Shown piece by piece: positions 23,791 through 34,250 of a DNA stretch of 64,000 nucleotides. Source of the stretch: Stereocaulon alpinum (taxonomy: Eukaryota; Ascomycota; Lecanoromycetes; Lecanorales; Stereocaulaceae). The stretch lies in contig JAEUBA010000006.1 in assembly GCA_018257865.1 (NCBI GenBank), positions 496,001-560,000 of the forward strand. Direction: 5' to 3'. Under the pieces are notes generated by a model. It was not told where the DNA came from. It saw nothing but the letters and a program-made list of their open reading frames with translations, and searched no databases. Position numbers and translations under genes: made by a program. Positions within the stretch are counted from its first letter, which is position 1. Every line of letters begins with the position of its first letter.

Positions 23791-23965
23791 CGTCGCTAGT
23801 TACATGAGCATCTTGCAGATTTGAAACACGATGTGTTTGCGGTATCAAACGCGTGCATAGCTTGGTAAACAACTAAACAAAGATGCAAGCGCGCAAAGCG
23901 CCAAGCTCATCATATGTCGATGATGCCGCGGTGACCCAGTCTCGAGTATTAGAAGGTAACTACCT

Positions 23966-24268
23966 CTAGAGGCAAACGGCCCGGCATATAGCAAGGGTCT
24001 CCTCAAGGGAATCAGAGCTTGCAGGTTGTCGTGGGATAGGAACCACAGTAGCACGCGCAAATCCAGCTCGAGTGTCTCGAATTGCAGTATCATATGAGGC
24101 TACAAGCCCAACATTCAGCATTGTGCTGCTAATTCCCTTGCTACCAGAAGCCTCGGGGTATTGAACAATCGCCATCTCTTCAACATCCCTGGAACCAGTC
24201 ACATAACAACAATAGCGTCCACTCCAACACACGACTTTAACACCCGTGGCAGGGTTCTGACTTTCCAT
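23966..24268 (-). CDS. Hypothetical protein, possibly a gene fragment
   Basis: A 100-residue frame from ATG 24268 (ccATGga) has balanced composition and no low complexity: MESQNPATGVKVVCWSGRYC near the start and RATVVPIPRQPASSD near the end. It has three cysteines near the N-terminus and no signal peptide or membrane helix. I do not recognise it. The abrupt end at 23966 and an open frame just downstream suggest that it is either a short gene or the first exon of a decayed one. It lies upstream of the DUF7587-like gene on the same strand. Confidence 0.3.
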   Translation of the reverse strand: MESQNPATGVKVVCWSGRYCCYVTGSRDVEEMAIVQYPEASGSKGISSTMLNVGLVASYDTAIRDTRAGFARATVVPIPRQPASSDSLEETLAICRAVCL

Positions 24269-25256
24269 GGCTCAAACGAAAGCCATTGTCAATGTCGTGA
24301 CTGGCACGACTGTTGGCCATGACCATGATGGAGATTGTGAGTTTCTCGTGGCCCAATCTTAAGGCTCAGGATGCACGCGTTGAATAGCTTGATTTGAAGC
24401 TCGCAGCGATGGGAGGGTCTTAAAGGTCGACATGTATTGCAGATGAGGCCTAGCTGGTATGCGAAGGAAGGTTGTCTACGATGCTCTTGGCGACTCAGAC
24501 AATGGTAGTACGACGTTCACAGTTGTAACTAGGGTTCAAGCAGTGAGCATCAGCGCCAAGACTGTTGATTAGTAAGTAGCTGCGTGCGTCATAATCAACG
24601 TCGCATTCGGAAGGTGTTTCAAACTTTTCGTACATCTACAGCCTCACGTATTCACTGATCAAAATCTAGGCTAAGTCAAAGGACGCGGTAAACTCAGATG
24701 GCATATCGAAGACTGCTATGTGTTTGGCTAACGGAGAAATTGAGCCATCGCGGCATTAGACGGTCTTGACAGACATGTCGTAGCGTTGTTCTTTGGATAT
24801 AAGTAGAGGCAACACCACTTAAAAGAGCCTCATTGTACTGGAGGTATATCATCATTGCAATATGCCTTGAAGATGGAAACTTGCTCCTTGATGATCGAGA
24901 TTCGCAACCCAATGCGTCGAAGTGAATGTGCTACTTTGAGTAATGCCAGCACTGAGGAAAGTCGACTTTCTCACATGTCCAGTCAAAGCAAGCTCAACGC
25001 ATCAATCCTCTGAAGAGCTGGACCCTAAATCTACATCCGAAGCCGAACGTGTTACCTAATTTCCGCATGTTCCAGCCACTCGTATAACACTCAAACTCGT
25101 GACACTTTTGTGCATGGCTACTTGGTAACTTCCAGATTCCTGTCATCTTCTCCATCCCTACTCTCGTCAACCATCCATTTTCTCTCTCCTCCATCCACGA
25201 GCCATAATAATCACAAGAATTGTATCAGTCGCGAATCATTTTCAGCACAGGTCGCC
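24269..25256. other. Intergenic region, no gene recognised
   Basis: Short frames only. The last 130 bp (25127-25200) are pyrimidine-rich and probably form the promoter and leader of the gene starting at 25257. Confidence 0.4.
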
Positions 25257-25733
25257 ATGTCGTCTTCTAGCCGTGAGGATATGCTCGACGATTTCGAAGA
25301 CAACGCCACTGACGAAACGCTTGATGAGGAAATACTCGTAAACCACACTCCATTGGCATCCTTGCTTTCCAAGCGCGCCTGGGAAGACCGCATGGCTCAC
25401 TCCGATTTCCGAGTGATGACCTTCTCCATCATGGTTGATTACCACAACAGCGGTCTCCGTCCGCAGCCACTCGTCCTCTGTCTATCCGACAACTTGCAGA
25501 TCATCATTAAAGCTTGTGAGGAATCCTTTGGGTATCCTGATACTCCAGTAACAGATATCTACGTCCACTGGGCAGTAGATGGAGGACTCAATCGGCTCGT
25601 TGGACCTTTGAAGCTGAATGATCGCAACACTCCTTCAACACTTAGACTGTTGAAGGATAGGAATGCGATTGATATATTGGAAGTCAATTCTCCATGTGAT
25701 CGAATCGATACTGTCGATGATGAGCGGAAGTGA
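25257..25733 (+). CDS. Beta-grasp-like small protein, family member C
   Basis: A single exon of 158 residues. I chose ATG 25257 (cgccATGtc); the upstream open extension starts only at a GTG. An acidic N-terminal tail (residues 1-35) precedes the domain: strand VMTFSIMVDY, strand PQPLVLCLSD, helix LQIIIKACEESFG, strand VTDIYVHWAVDG, strand GPLKL, helix NDRNTPSTLRLLKDR, final strand AIDILEV. It is clearly paralogous to the gene at 28716 across the whole length, sharing VNHT/ANHT, TF.IM, LCL/VCL and NT...LRLLK. Function is unknown. The predicted fold order matches ubiquitin-like proteins. The C-terminus is DDERK rather than a Gly-Gly tail, so conjugation to targets is not suggested. Confidence 0.7.
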   Translation: MSSSSREDMLDDFEDNATDETLDEEILVNHTPLASLLSKRAWEDRMAHSDFRVMTFSIMVDYHNSGLRPQPLVLCLSDNLQIIIKACEESFGYPDTPVTDIYVHWAVDGGLNRLVGPLKLNDRNTPSTLRLLKDRNAIDILEVNSPCDRIDTVDDERK

Positions 25734-26970
25734 GAATGGCAGCGACTGTAGGTACGCCAAGTTGATATCATTCATACCGGATACTGATTGGTATTGCTCT
25801 TGGTTGAAGCCGACGATCGAAATAGCGAATACTGCGAGGTAATGACTTATGGGCGATCATGCGATTATTCATTAATAGTACAATAGCATAGGACAAAGCT
25901 TGGTGTACATCCCTGGGATCACAGATCATAGTTGACGGACTGCAGGAAGAGTTGATAGCATTGGGAACAAAATGGAAATCATTCAGGTGTTCTGATCAAG
26001 TTTTGATTAGCATGCGTTGAAAGGGCGAGGCAAAATCCCACACTTACAGTCCATCTGGAAACTAAACTGTAAATTAGTGCATGCTATCGAAACAAATATT
26101 CCAAGGTGTGGCAAAGAGTAGGAAGATCGCTCTCTCTGTTGCCAGACTTTGGGTCTACAGCCGGCTATGGCTACACACAAACATGATTTTGTAGCAAACG
26201 CGTTTGTTCTCCTACATTTGTGCAAGATGTTCCATGATCGACATGGCAAAACTACACGCCTGAGGACAACCACTTACGGACACGGTAAGCCCCGTATCAA
26301 GCCAGAACTTACTTCAACAGGGAACCGCTACCTGACTCGGGCATAGGCCAACTATTTGGACGAGCAGTCATGCAAGGTCCCTCTAGCAGCTCCGGCTACA
26401 CGATGGACGCTACGAAATTAGCTAGCCGGTGAGACTCGATTAGCACTTGATCAGGCTATATTGTAATATTCCAGATGTTATGGCAATCACTGCAGGTTTT
26501 GACAATATCTACACACTGAGCAGGAGAGGTTCAACGATGTTCTACCACTCGTAAGCTCTACTATCGAACTTGATATTCGGGGTACGACGGAACCTTCGCA
26601 CAAAATCAAAGAACAGAGTGACAAGCCTAAGGTAGCCACCCAGAGGCCTACACAACCCTTACATCTCTGCTGGTTTGACTATCATTGATTTACCATGATA
26701 TCGCTACGAACTTTTCATTGTGTCGCCACGTTGGTGGCAAGCAAACTCATGATACGATCTGGCTCTCGATATTGTTTAGTAAGCCATTTCGTCGACGCAA
26801 AGGTTCGTGTTTGACGAACAGATCGACAAACACCAAGTAGTATTTGTTTATAAGCAGAGTTTAAAGAGCGTCTATCTCGAATGGAGCCTCTGACCATTTC
26901 CACCAAGTCCGTTGTTAAAGACAAGAACTACAATCCCCAAATAAATCAAGCAAGAATCGATTGATCCAAA
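25734..26970. other. Intergenic region, no gene recognised
   Basis: About 1.2 kb with only short frames on both strands. No decayed copy of the neighbouring paralogs could be recognised by eye. Confidence 0.4.
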
Positions 26971-27909
26971 ATGTCGCGTCCTTTATCTATTGCAGCACCT
27001 CAAGCGCAGTATGTCAATCTCCCGCTTATTGGGGACAACCTCCATACGAGCTTCCACACTCAACGAGCACGAAATTTGTACGCATTGCATCACGATGCAA
27101 GACTGACCTGGCACGTCTACCAAAATCGTACTCTATGTGTCATGATGCGTTATGTGATCCCAGGTCGAAAGCTAGCTTGGCTCCCAATTGTCATCGCTAT
27201 GGCGGATGACTTCGCAGCGATTAGGGAGATCCTTGAGGACGCTGTTGACCCCGGAGACGGGCCTTTTAAAGTCCAGAACTTGGAAGTTCTGTGGAAAACG
27301 AATGGAACAGAAACGATCGCTGGTATGCCAGGCGACACAATGACGTGGCTTAACGAAGACAATGTAGCTGCTGTTCTCCACATGTTGAAGCAGAGGTCTG
27401 GGCTGGACTCGATACTCGTGACGATGGAGCGTGCACCTGCTCCTATGATGGATCCAACATTAGAAGAGTTGGAAGTGGACTCAACGTCATTTGTCCCTCG
27501 TGACGCCAGGAACAATAGCAGCTCTTCTAAGGAAAAAGCACCACAGGGCCGCCCAATCCAAAGTAAGCGGCCATCGAACAAATCTCGAAAGGTGTCGACA
27601 GCATCAAGTTCTCAGAAGGTCACTAAGGCAGCTCCTACCTCGACATCCGGTAATATTGCAGCCGGCAGATCAGCTGGTGACAGCAATCAAGCGCTTATTC
27701 TTCGAGAGCAACCATCAACAATGGAACTTCCAGAAAGCTCCAAAAACATAGGCAGCAAAGATACGGAGCAGCATACAGCAACAAAAAGAAAGCGCCAAAC
27801 TAGCCTTCTTAGCGAATCGAATGAGGTGAACCGACAAGCTGTTTCAACGCCTTCAGTAGAAGGCCGAGACAAATGTCCGTACGACCCTGTCCGCGATACG
27901 GCGGGGTAA
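26971..27909 (+). CDS. Beta-grasp-like protein, family member D, with basic disordered tail
   Basis: A single exon of 312 residues from ATG 26971 (aaaATGtc). The domain lies at about 45-155: strand TLCVMMRYVIP, strand WLPIVIAMAD, helix FAAIREILEDAV, strand VQNLEVLWKTNG, strand DTMTWL, helix NEDNVAAVLHMLKQR, final strand LDSILVTM. The tail of about 150 residues is Ser/Thr/Lys-rich with clusters such as KKAPQG-like and TKRKRQTSLL, which could act as a nuclear localisation signal. Domain order and the closing signature match members at 25257 and 28716. Function is unknown. The basic tail suggests a nuclear role for this member, which is inference only. Confidence 0.65.
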   Translation: MSRPLSIAAPQAQYVNLPLIGDNLHTSFHTQRARNLYALHHDARLTWHVYQNRTLCVMMRYVIPGRKLAWLPIVIAMADDFAAIREILEDAVDPGDGPFKVQNLEVLWKTNGTETIAGMPGDTMTWLNEDNVAAVLHMLKQRSGLDSILVTMERAPAPMMDPTLEELEVDSTSFVPRDARNNSSSSKEKAPQGRPIQSKRPSNKSRKVSTASSSQKVTKAAPTSTSGNIAAGRSAGDSNQALILREQPSTMELPESSKNIGSKDTEQHTATKRKRQTSLLSESNEVNRQAVSTPSVEGRDKCPYDPVRDTAG

Positions 27910-28715
27910 ATGGAGGGTCCCGGTGCGACCGATGAATAGCTTTATCAGGTTCACGTTGACTTCAAGATACGACAAGGTAATGAAGGAGGGTAATGGAAAC
28001 TTAACAACCAGCGTGTGACATCTGAAGTCACTAGGTAGGAAGACACATTAATACCATCAAAGTACACTGCCTACGATGAATCCAGTTTACCTTCGAATGG
28101 TATATCTGAAACTGCTATCAGCACCACAGTGACCGATTAGAATGATTCCTGATGTCTTCGCAACGAATTACCTCAAACGAAGCTTGCTGACTTCTTGTGT
28201 AATATTGACCAAAGCCTTGTCACAAGATTAGATCATGCCTATCCTCAGCGCCCACATCCGAGCTCCAAAAATATCACGAGATTAAGCGTCAGCCAGACTA
28301 TAATTTATTTAGATCAATAGGTTTCAACTTCTTGACTGATTTGATGCTCTGTATGGGAGAATTGTGTTCCTTGCAATTCATACACAGGTTGTGGCACTAG
28401 GATCGACGCTCAACGCCACGATTGTTTTGAGAATTGCCGTAAAGAGATATTTGGACTCGTAGTACTATGTTGTATCACGATCTCTCAAACATTAGCCTGA
28501 GTTCAGGTCCAAAATCAAGGAAGAGCCAAATTGCCACATCCCCCGCATCATGTGTCACTATCATTTGGAACACTTCGTCTCTTGACTTCCATTACTGCCG
28601 GAGTCCCTACCCTCTCTCTATCTCTTCGTCAAGTCTCCATATGAACGCTGTCACATACAAAATCACGACACTCACGAGGCTTCACATACAGTTCTTGTGG
28701 TAGTTCCTTTAAGCC
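27910..28715. other. Intergenic region, no gene recognised
   Basis: About 0.8 kb between two family members on the same strand. It is moderately AT-rich and holds only short frames. It probably includes the promoter of the 28716 gene. Confidence 0.4.
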
Positions 28716-29153
28716 ATGCCTTCAACTATACAGGGTACGATCTCCTACATCAAGGCCAAAGCCACGGTCAAGCTTGATCAACTAATGCTTGCGAACCACA
28801 CCACCAACGCCTCTTTACTCGCCTACGCTGTCTCTCAAGGCTACCTCAGTCAGTCAGAATATCTCGAATGGACCTTCCCCATTATGGCGTCCTACGCCAG
28901 TGAGCACTACATCGGCCTCCAGCCAATCCTAGTTTGTCTCGATGATGGAGAGCGAGAGATCGGGGCAGCCTGTAACAAGACACTCCGTAAGCCTGGACAC
29001 GGGCCAGTCGTTGTTTCCGTGCGTTGGGCATCACATGATGGACGACCTGACGATACCATGATGAAATTGACCGATCACAACACGGCGCCAATGCTCAGAC
29101 TTCTCAAGGCTCGAGGCGGGATCGACACGTTGTCAATCGATCCGTCTCAGTAG
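28716..29153 (+). CDS. Beta-grasp-like small protein, family member E
   Basis: A single exon of 145 residues from ATG 28716 (agccATGcc). The N-terminal helix LDQLMLANHTTNASLLAYAV is followed by strand WTFPIMASY, strand LQPILVCLDDG, helix EREIGAACNKTLR, strand VVVSVRWASHDG, strand MMKL, helix TDHNTAPMLRLLKAR and final strand IDTLSID. This is the most compact and clearest member, essentially the bare domain. It aligns end to end with the product of 25257. No signal peptide or membrane segment is present, so it is probably intracellular. Function is unknown. The deduced order of elements matches PB1 or ubiquitin-like folds. Confidence 0.72.
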   Translation: MPSTIQGTISYIKAKATVKLDQLMLANHTTNASLLAYAVSQGYLSQSEYLEWTFPIMASYASEHYIGLQPILVCLDDGEREIGAACNKTLRKPGHGPVVVSVRWASHDGRPDDTMMKLTDHNTAPMLRLLKARGGIDTLSIDPSQ

Positions 29154-29418
29154 CTGTTGTCACAACCAAGAGTTTTCTGCTCACGAGGATTGAAGGTTGG
29201 CGAGATTTTGGTGACCCTAGAAGGCTGCTTAATACAAGATCAGGTCAACGAGAACACATGAGGAAGGGATAGGGGGCTTCAATTTGATACGAGCAGCAAT
29301 CCTCTGTACATCACAAGACCCAAAACTAGCAGCCAGACAAGGTACAATAGACGAATACTTGCTGGCATCAAAATAAACTCACACGCTTCTTGCATGCGCT
29401 GAGATGTCACGGTGCTAC

Positions 29419-29844
29419 CTACGAATCAACACTAACAACCAAACACCCAACCCACGTCTCCAACGTATGACACCCCTTCTTCGTCTTGTCCCCCTCAAGC
29501 GCATACACCCTATTCACACAACTCGTCGCCGCATTCCCATCATCAGCAACGTGCTGTCCGTGTCCAGCCGGCGAGGTAGCTTTCCAGTCAGCCTCTGCAT
29601 AGAGCGTGATGGTTTGGTCATCTAGGTCATCGCTTAGGCTGTAGGATTTGAATTGGCGTGCGTACTGGGTGTCGTAGAGGAGGTTGGTGGAGAGGGATGG
29701 GGTGCCGTAGCAGTTGGAGGAGGGGTATAGTTTTATGGATAGGCCGGTGGAGGCGCCGGCGATGTTGGCGTCGCGGGGAGCAATGGTGGGGTGAGAGAGG
29801 GTTAGGGCGATCAGTAGCGAGGCGAGGAGGAGGAGGAGGTGCAT
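29419..29844 (-). CDS. Small secreted cysteine protein
   Basis: A single exon of 141 residues. I chose ATG 29844 because it opens directly into a signal peptide (MHLLLLLASLLIALTLSHP), and the frame upstream begins only at a GTG. The mature part of about 120 residues has four cysteines (SNCYG, TSCVN, KGCHT, VGCLV), probably two disulfides, and a central charged stretch (YSLSDDLDDQTITLYAEADW). It resembles small extracellular proteins of plant-associated ascomycetes in size and pattern, but I do not recognise a named family. A role as effector or surface protein is possible and unproven. Confidence 0.65.
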   Translation of the reverse strand: MHLLLLLASLLIALTLSHPTIAPRDANIAGASTGLSIKLYPSSNCYGTPSLSTNLLYDTQYARQFKSYSLSDDLDDQTITLYAEADWKATSPAGHGQHVADDGNAATSCVNRVYALEGDKTKKGCHTLETWVGCLVVSVDS

Positions 29845-30382
29845 TGTTGTAAGTGGAATGGACACAGTTCTTCGTTAGATGTGTCTATTCTTAGGTCTTG
29901 ATCTTGTTTCTTTGGGTTTCAAAACCTTCAAGTGATGATCGAAAGATGGACTATAAGAATTGTAGAACAAAGCACACAAGCTATTGTGGGTACAACTATA
30001 GGTGAAGGCCATTTGCAACAAAGACTGAGGAGCCGTTGTCTCAACATCAAAGGGAGTCTTTTCGGTATATAGTACTCTGCAAACAAAGGCGATCGTATGT
30101 TGGCGATCTGTGCCTAACCTAGCACCAAGACCATTCAAGTGAGAAAGGCGTCTCGGCGTCTGACTTGTTTCTGGAAATATGCTTGTGTTCACGCTTGATT
30201 TGACTGATGACAAGCAGGGAATGATGACTTAGGGATCGCACGAACGCCACAGATCTCGGGTTGAACAAGTAATGATAGAAATAGCACATGTGTATAAGGC
30301 GAAAAGAAAGCTTTGGGAGCACGAAATGGGCGTAGGTGGGGGATTAGAAAAAGTGCACGATTAGAGCTCTCTTTTGGGACGG
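29845..30382. other. Intergenic region, no gene recognised
   Basis: Promoter side of the small secreted protein on the left and downstream of the arylsulfotransferase-like gene on the right. No gene is recognised. Confidence 0.45.
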
Positions 30383-32084
30383 TTAGAACAGTCCAGCTGC
30401 GAAGTTTTGCCTACCTTTCACACAAGCCACATTCGACCTCGCACCCATTCTCCCTTCAATCACCGCCGCTACCTGCACGCATTTTTCCGCAACGCCAAAC
30501 TTAGTCTCAAACCCCTTGTACCCAATTTGCCCCACAAACCCCAACATCCCCTCTTTAGGCCCTTCATAAACAGCCCAAGCCGTCACCTCCGTCGCCCCAT
30601 TCCAACTCACATACCCACTCCCACACGGCTCAGTCTTCTCCACTACCAGACTCGGACTTGTCGTTGGCGTAGCATGCCACTCATGCTTGAATGCGCGGTA
30701 ACTGTGCACGAGATTATCAGCGCCAAAGCGGGCTGTGAAGCGGATATCAGATCCGTTTGGCGAGAGGGGACCGTATTCTTTCATGACGGGGACTGAGCCA
30801 TAGCCCATTAGGGTGTTTCCGTTCGAGAGAATCTGGATGGATCCTTCGAAAGCAGCGTAAATGGGGTCGGAGGAGTCGGAGAGAGATTTGAGAATTGAAA
30901 CAGGTGTGGCTGGATCAGGGAAAAGGGGAAGCTGGAGTTCAAGACCAGTGGTGGTATGGATACCGTCGTAGTTGTTAAACCAAGATATGCTTATTGAGGT
31001 GCTTGTGATACTGTGGGATTGGGCGTGATGTTGCCATCGCTAAGGAAAGAGTGGATACTCAGCCTTCTAGCTCCCTGGGGGCACTTTCTGGGTGTGTGGA
31101 AGATGAGTCTTTCTTTATACATACAAATCGTGATTCATCAGGCAAAGGTCCAAAATCACCACCAGTGTCTCCCTGGATACGCCAGATAACGTCGCCTTCC
31201 GCCGTGAGCATGTAGGTGCTCCATGTATTCCGCAGATTCACTAGCCACTCATTACCAAAGTTGACGACAGAGTTGATGTGGAAGCAATCGAATGGCAGGG
31301 ACTGGTTCCTTCCTGCTGCGGCTAGCGGTTGTTTCGTATCGTTTACAGAGATGTACTCTAGTGCACTCCAACGGAAGAGAACATTTCCACTCTCGGGTTC
31401 GATCTCGAAGAATAGGCTATCAAAGACCCAGCCATCTTTTGGGCCACCGACCGAGGTTAGGTCTGTTTGTGTTGCATTGTACGCGCTGACAAGGATGGTA
31501 TTCCTATCGGTGATATAAGCCTCGTGAAAATCGGCTTCGCATAAGTATTTGGTATTGTCTGGAGTTACCAGGCTAAGTTGAGGGCATACGGTGATGAAGT
31601 TATAGTAAGACGTGTCAAGAAAGGTAACATTTCCATAGCCGTGCCCGGAGTTTGCACCAGCAGCGCTGCTTCCACTCCAGAAAGTCATAATGCTTTCACC
31701 CTTATACGTTGCGTGTCGGAAGTTCGTAGCGTTGACCATCGGGCCATTGAAGACGAGCTGACCAGCATCAGTCATCATGAGAGGTCCAATATCCTTGGCT
31801 GAGGGCATTGAGCTCTGGATGCCCGGAGTAATGAAGAGTAGACCGGGAGCAAGAGGCTCGCCACTGGTAGTGATTTCGAATACCGGTGGATGGAAGGGGG
31901 ATGACTTAAAGATTTGATACGGCCATGTTGAACCAGACGCCTTCACAATTTGCGAAGATTGCTCGCCCGGGCTCAAAGAGCACGTAATTATTGAAGCTGG
32001 AAGAAGGTAGGTGCGCCAGAAAGTGAGCCAGATGGCCCAGAAAGGAGAATCGAACATCTGTTCATTCATAACGAACATTACCAT
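30383..32084 (-). CDS. Arylsulfotransferase-like (ASST) secreted or anchored protein
   Basis: Two exons (31125-32084 and 30383-31039) with an 85-bp intron give about 538 residues. I chose ATG 32084; ATGs at 32078, 32069 and 32057 are alternatives. A hydrophobic segment (FWAIWLTFWRTYLLPASIIT) near the N-terminus is a signal peptide or anchor. The rest matches the fungal ASST/beta-propeller group: GLLFITPG, MMTDAGQLVFNG, TFLDTSYYNFITVC, FHINSVVNFGNEWLVNLRNT, VIWRIQGDTGGDF. The intron then joins DESRF to RWQHHAQSH, followed by ISWFNNYDG and ILSNGNTLMGYGSVP. Bacterial ASSTs move sulfate between phenols; fungal homologues are mostly uncharacterised. A possible donor near the stop (AAAG|GTAGGC) leaves open a further small 3' exon. 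Confidence 0.85.
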
Positions 32085-32200
32085 ACACCATGAGTACACA
32101 TTGCCTGATTTCGGATCCTTTCTCCCGTCGATACTGACAATGTATCCAACAGCCACAGCAACTCCACTAGCCCTAGCCCTAAGATCTCGCCTTACCCATC

Positions 32201-32357
32201 CTCGTCAGGGACACAAAAAATTCCATGTCTTTCCGGGGACAGCGACCCCTAAACCAATCCCTTATAGCGTCGTTAGCGCCTAAGAATCAATCGATCTCCG
32301 GGCGGCTCCGGCGTCCGTGTTCTGGGATACCATGAGCCTTTTTGTGTCCTTGACGAG
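32201..32357. mobile_element. Small non-autonomous inverted-repeat element (MITE-like), copy 2
   Basis: This 157-bp sequence begins CTCGTCAGGGACACAAAAA and ends in its near-perfect inverse (reverse complement CTCGTCAAGGACACAAAAA). It aligns with copy 1 at 18332-18512 in the same orientation. It contains no open frame of its own. No clear target duplication is visible, so the superfamily is unassigned. Confidence 0.7.
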
Positions 32358-32626
32358 CTATCAAATAAAAGCTCGCCCTTAGCGAAAACTTTAGCAACAA
32401 GTGGTCCGGTGACCAAAGGTACGGACGCTAGCCCGGCTGTGAAACGTTCAATAGTGGAAGATTTGTGCCACAGAGGCAGAGGGTTCGGACGGAAAAGTAT
32501 GTGTTCCATAGGTGTTACGGGAGCCACTTGAGGTAGGGGACTGATGATACGATGAATATGAGCTGCCGAAATTATATACTGGGTTGGTGGCTTCGTTGAC
32601 ATCAAGTCAGAACGATGAGGGAACAT
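32273..32626 (-). CDS. Hypothetical short protein ending inside the MITE-like element
   Basis: A 117-codon frame from ATG 32626. The first 90 residues have varied composition (IERFTAGLASVPLVTGPLVA); the last 27 are translated from the MITE-like copy 2. No domain is recognised. It may be a decayed or chance frame whose end was replaced by the insertion. Confidence 0.25.
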   Translation of the reverse strand: MFPHRSDLMSTKPPTQYIISAAHIHRIISPLPQVAPVTPMEHILFRPNPLPLWHKSSTIERFTAGLASVPLVTGPLVAKVFAKGELLFDSSSRTQKGSWYPRTRTPEPPGDRLILRR

Positions 32627-33329
32627 GACTGTAGTAGTGAAGCCTATGCATGGAAGGTGTTGAAAATGATATGATGAGATTGGGGGTAAATAGGAACGCT
32701 GGCTACGACATGGTAAAGGCCGTGCAAGACTACTAGGTAGGCGTAATGGACTTCTGGGTTCACATTAAGGCTACTAGGGAAGATGGAAAATAATACGTAA
32801 ACATGGCTGCAAGGAAATCTTGAAGAGACTGGGGAAAGGTGCGGAGCTTCTAGCGTATCCTATTAATTGTGTGCCCATTGCATCGCTATGACGTTGGTTG
32901 GTATGTGAAAGGGGAACAACTTCATATGAATGAAATGCTCGTTATAGAAAATTCATGAGAGCCTCTTGCTGAATAAGTCTGGGTAGCTCGGGCCACTTTG
33001 TTCTCTTGTCAACTTTGCTAAAACGTACGGAGGGTATGGCTGCTGATTGTGACTTGTAGTAGTATCCTGTAGGTTACTTACTGTTGGTATAGTCAAGAGC
33101 AGTGGCGTGTTTTCGATGATAGACGGTAAAAGCGAGGTAATCAGTGTATCGAGGTCTGTCTGAAGATGGAGATGCTGGCAGCGTTGCTGGCTTCCACTTC
33201 GGCTCTGTCATCTATTTCGAGACTTTGCGGATTCTGCCCGCCAGGTGTTCGATTTAGTGGCCATTCAGAGTAAGCTCATGCCTCCTCCTCCCCGAAGCCT
33301 TGCACACATAGCCGCCTCTACTTTCAACA
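32627..33329. other. Intergenic region, no gene recognised
   Basis: About 0.7 kb of ordinary composition without a supported gene. It lies downstream of the C2H2 gene. Confidence 0.45.
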
Positions 33330-34250
33330 TCATTGCGCCAGGTAGTCGTAGAGATGACGCAATAGTTGCCCAATGCTTCCCGTGCCATAGGTGATACCCT
33401 CTCCGCAAGAGCTCACTTCGACATGCGCAAGTAACGCACTCAGATTGGCATACTGTGACTTGCAGCCAGCACACTGATAGGCGAAAGGATCGTGTATAGA
33501 CGATTGTAGATGCATTTCGAGTCCTGAGTCTGTCTGAAAATGTCTGTCGCACTTGCTGCATCCGTAACGACGTGTGCGCTTCTTATAGACAGCTTTGGTC
33601 GCATAACATTTCCGATCACCTTTCTTCAAGTAGGTTTCGTAGCCGGGTTTGACAAAGTCCTTTGAGTGTTTGCATCCAATAGCCAGTTGGTCAAGCTCCA
33701 CGCGCGTTGTTACACAGGCGTCATTCTCGAGGTGGGCGAGTAGGACAGAATACCGTTTAAACTTGTTATCACAGCCCCAACAGGCGATGTCATTATCAAG
33801 ATGTACGATAGCATGCTACGAGTCATTAGTGACAGTCCACTCGTAGTACTTTAGTCGTCTTGGAGGACAAGACTTACTTCCTTCAGCTTTCGTTCACTCG
33901 CGAAATCTTTCTTGCACAACTTGCAGGAAATCCCTTGGCACTTGGGGAAGTTGACGTTATTTGATTCTCTCGTGATATAAGGGCCAAGAACCTGATGGAC
34001 TGTAGAGTTTCTCTGGTGGCTCTTCAACGCGTCTTCCGACCCGAACACCCGATTGCATGGCTGGCAGAGGTAGTGACGCCCAGCATTGCGTTGATGGCTC
34101 TCGAGTGCCTCGTGGTCGACAAAACTGCGATTACAGGCGCGGCAGGGTAACAATGGACTTCACCTCGTCAGTAAACCCCTAGTGTTGTGTATGGGATGAC
34201 CTAGAAGACTCATCAATGACTGGCGAGGAGAAGAATGCTCACCGTGTCAT
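33330..34250 (-). CDS. C2H2 zinc-finger protein, paralog 1
   Basis: The model has three exons: a putative 8-bp first exon (34243-34250), 33878-34157 and 33330-33815, giving about 257 residues. Zinc-finger units are CRACNRSFVDHEALESHQRN, then CQPCNRVFGSEDALKSHQRN, CKLCKKDFASERKLKE joined by the 62-bp intron 33816-33877 to HAIVHLDNDIACWGC, then CSKCDRHFQTDSGLEMHLQS and CAGCKSQY. The alternating Cx2C...HxxxxxH spacing is that of fungal multi-finger C2H2 proteins, likely nucleic-acid binding. The intron position and phase match the gene at 41435-42925. The tiny first exon (ATGACACG) is my proposal, because no in-frame ATG precedes the first finger. A lost start (now TTG at 34153) is the alternative. 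Confidence 0.72.

Noticed and set aside
30313..30796. Plus-strand frames of up to 140 codons
   Set aside because: They lie antisense to the second exon of the arylsulfotransferase-like gene, whose motifs are clear.
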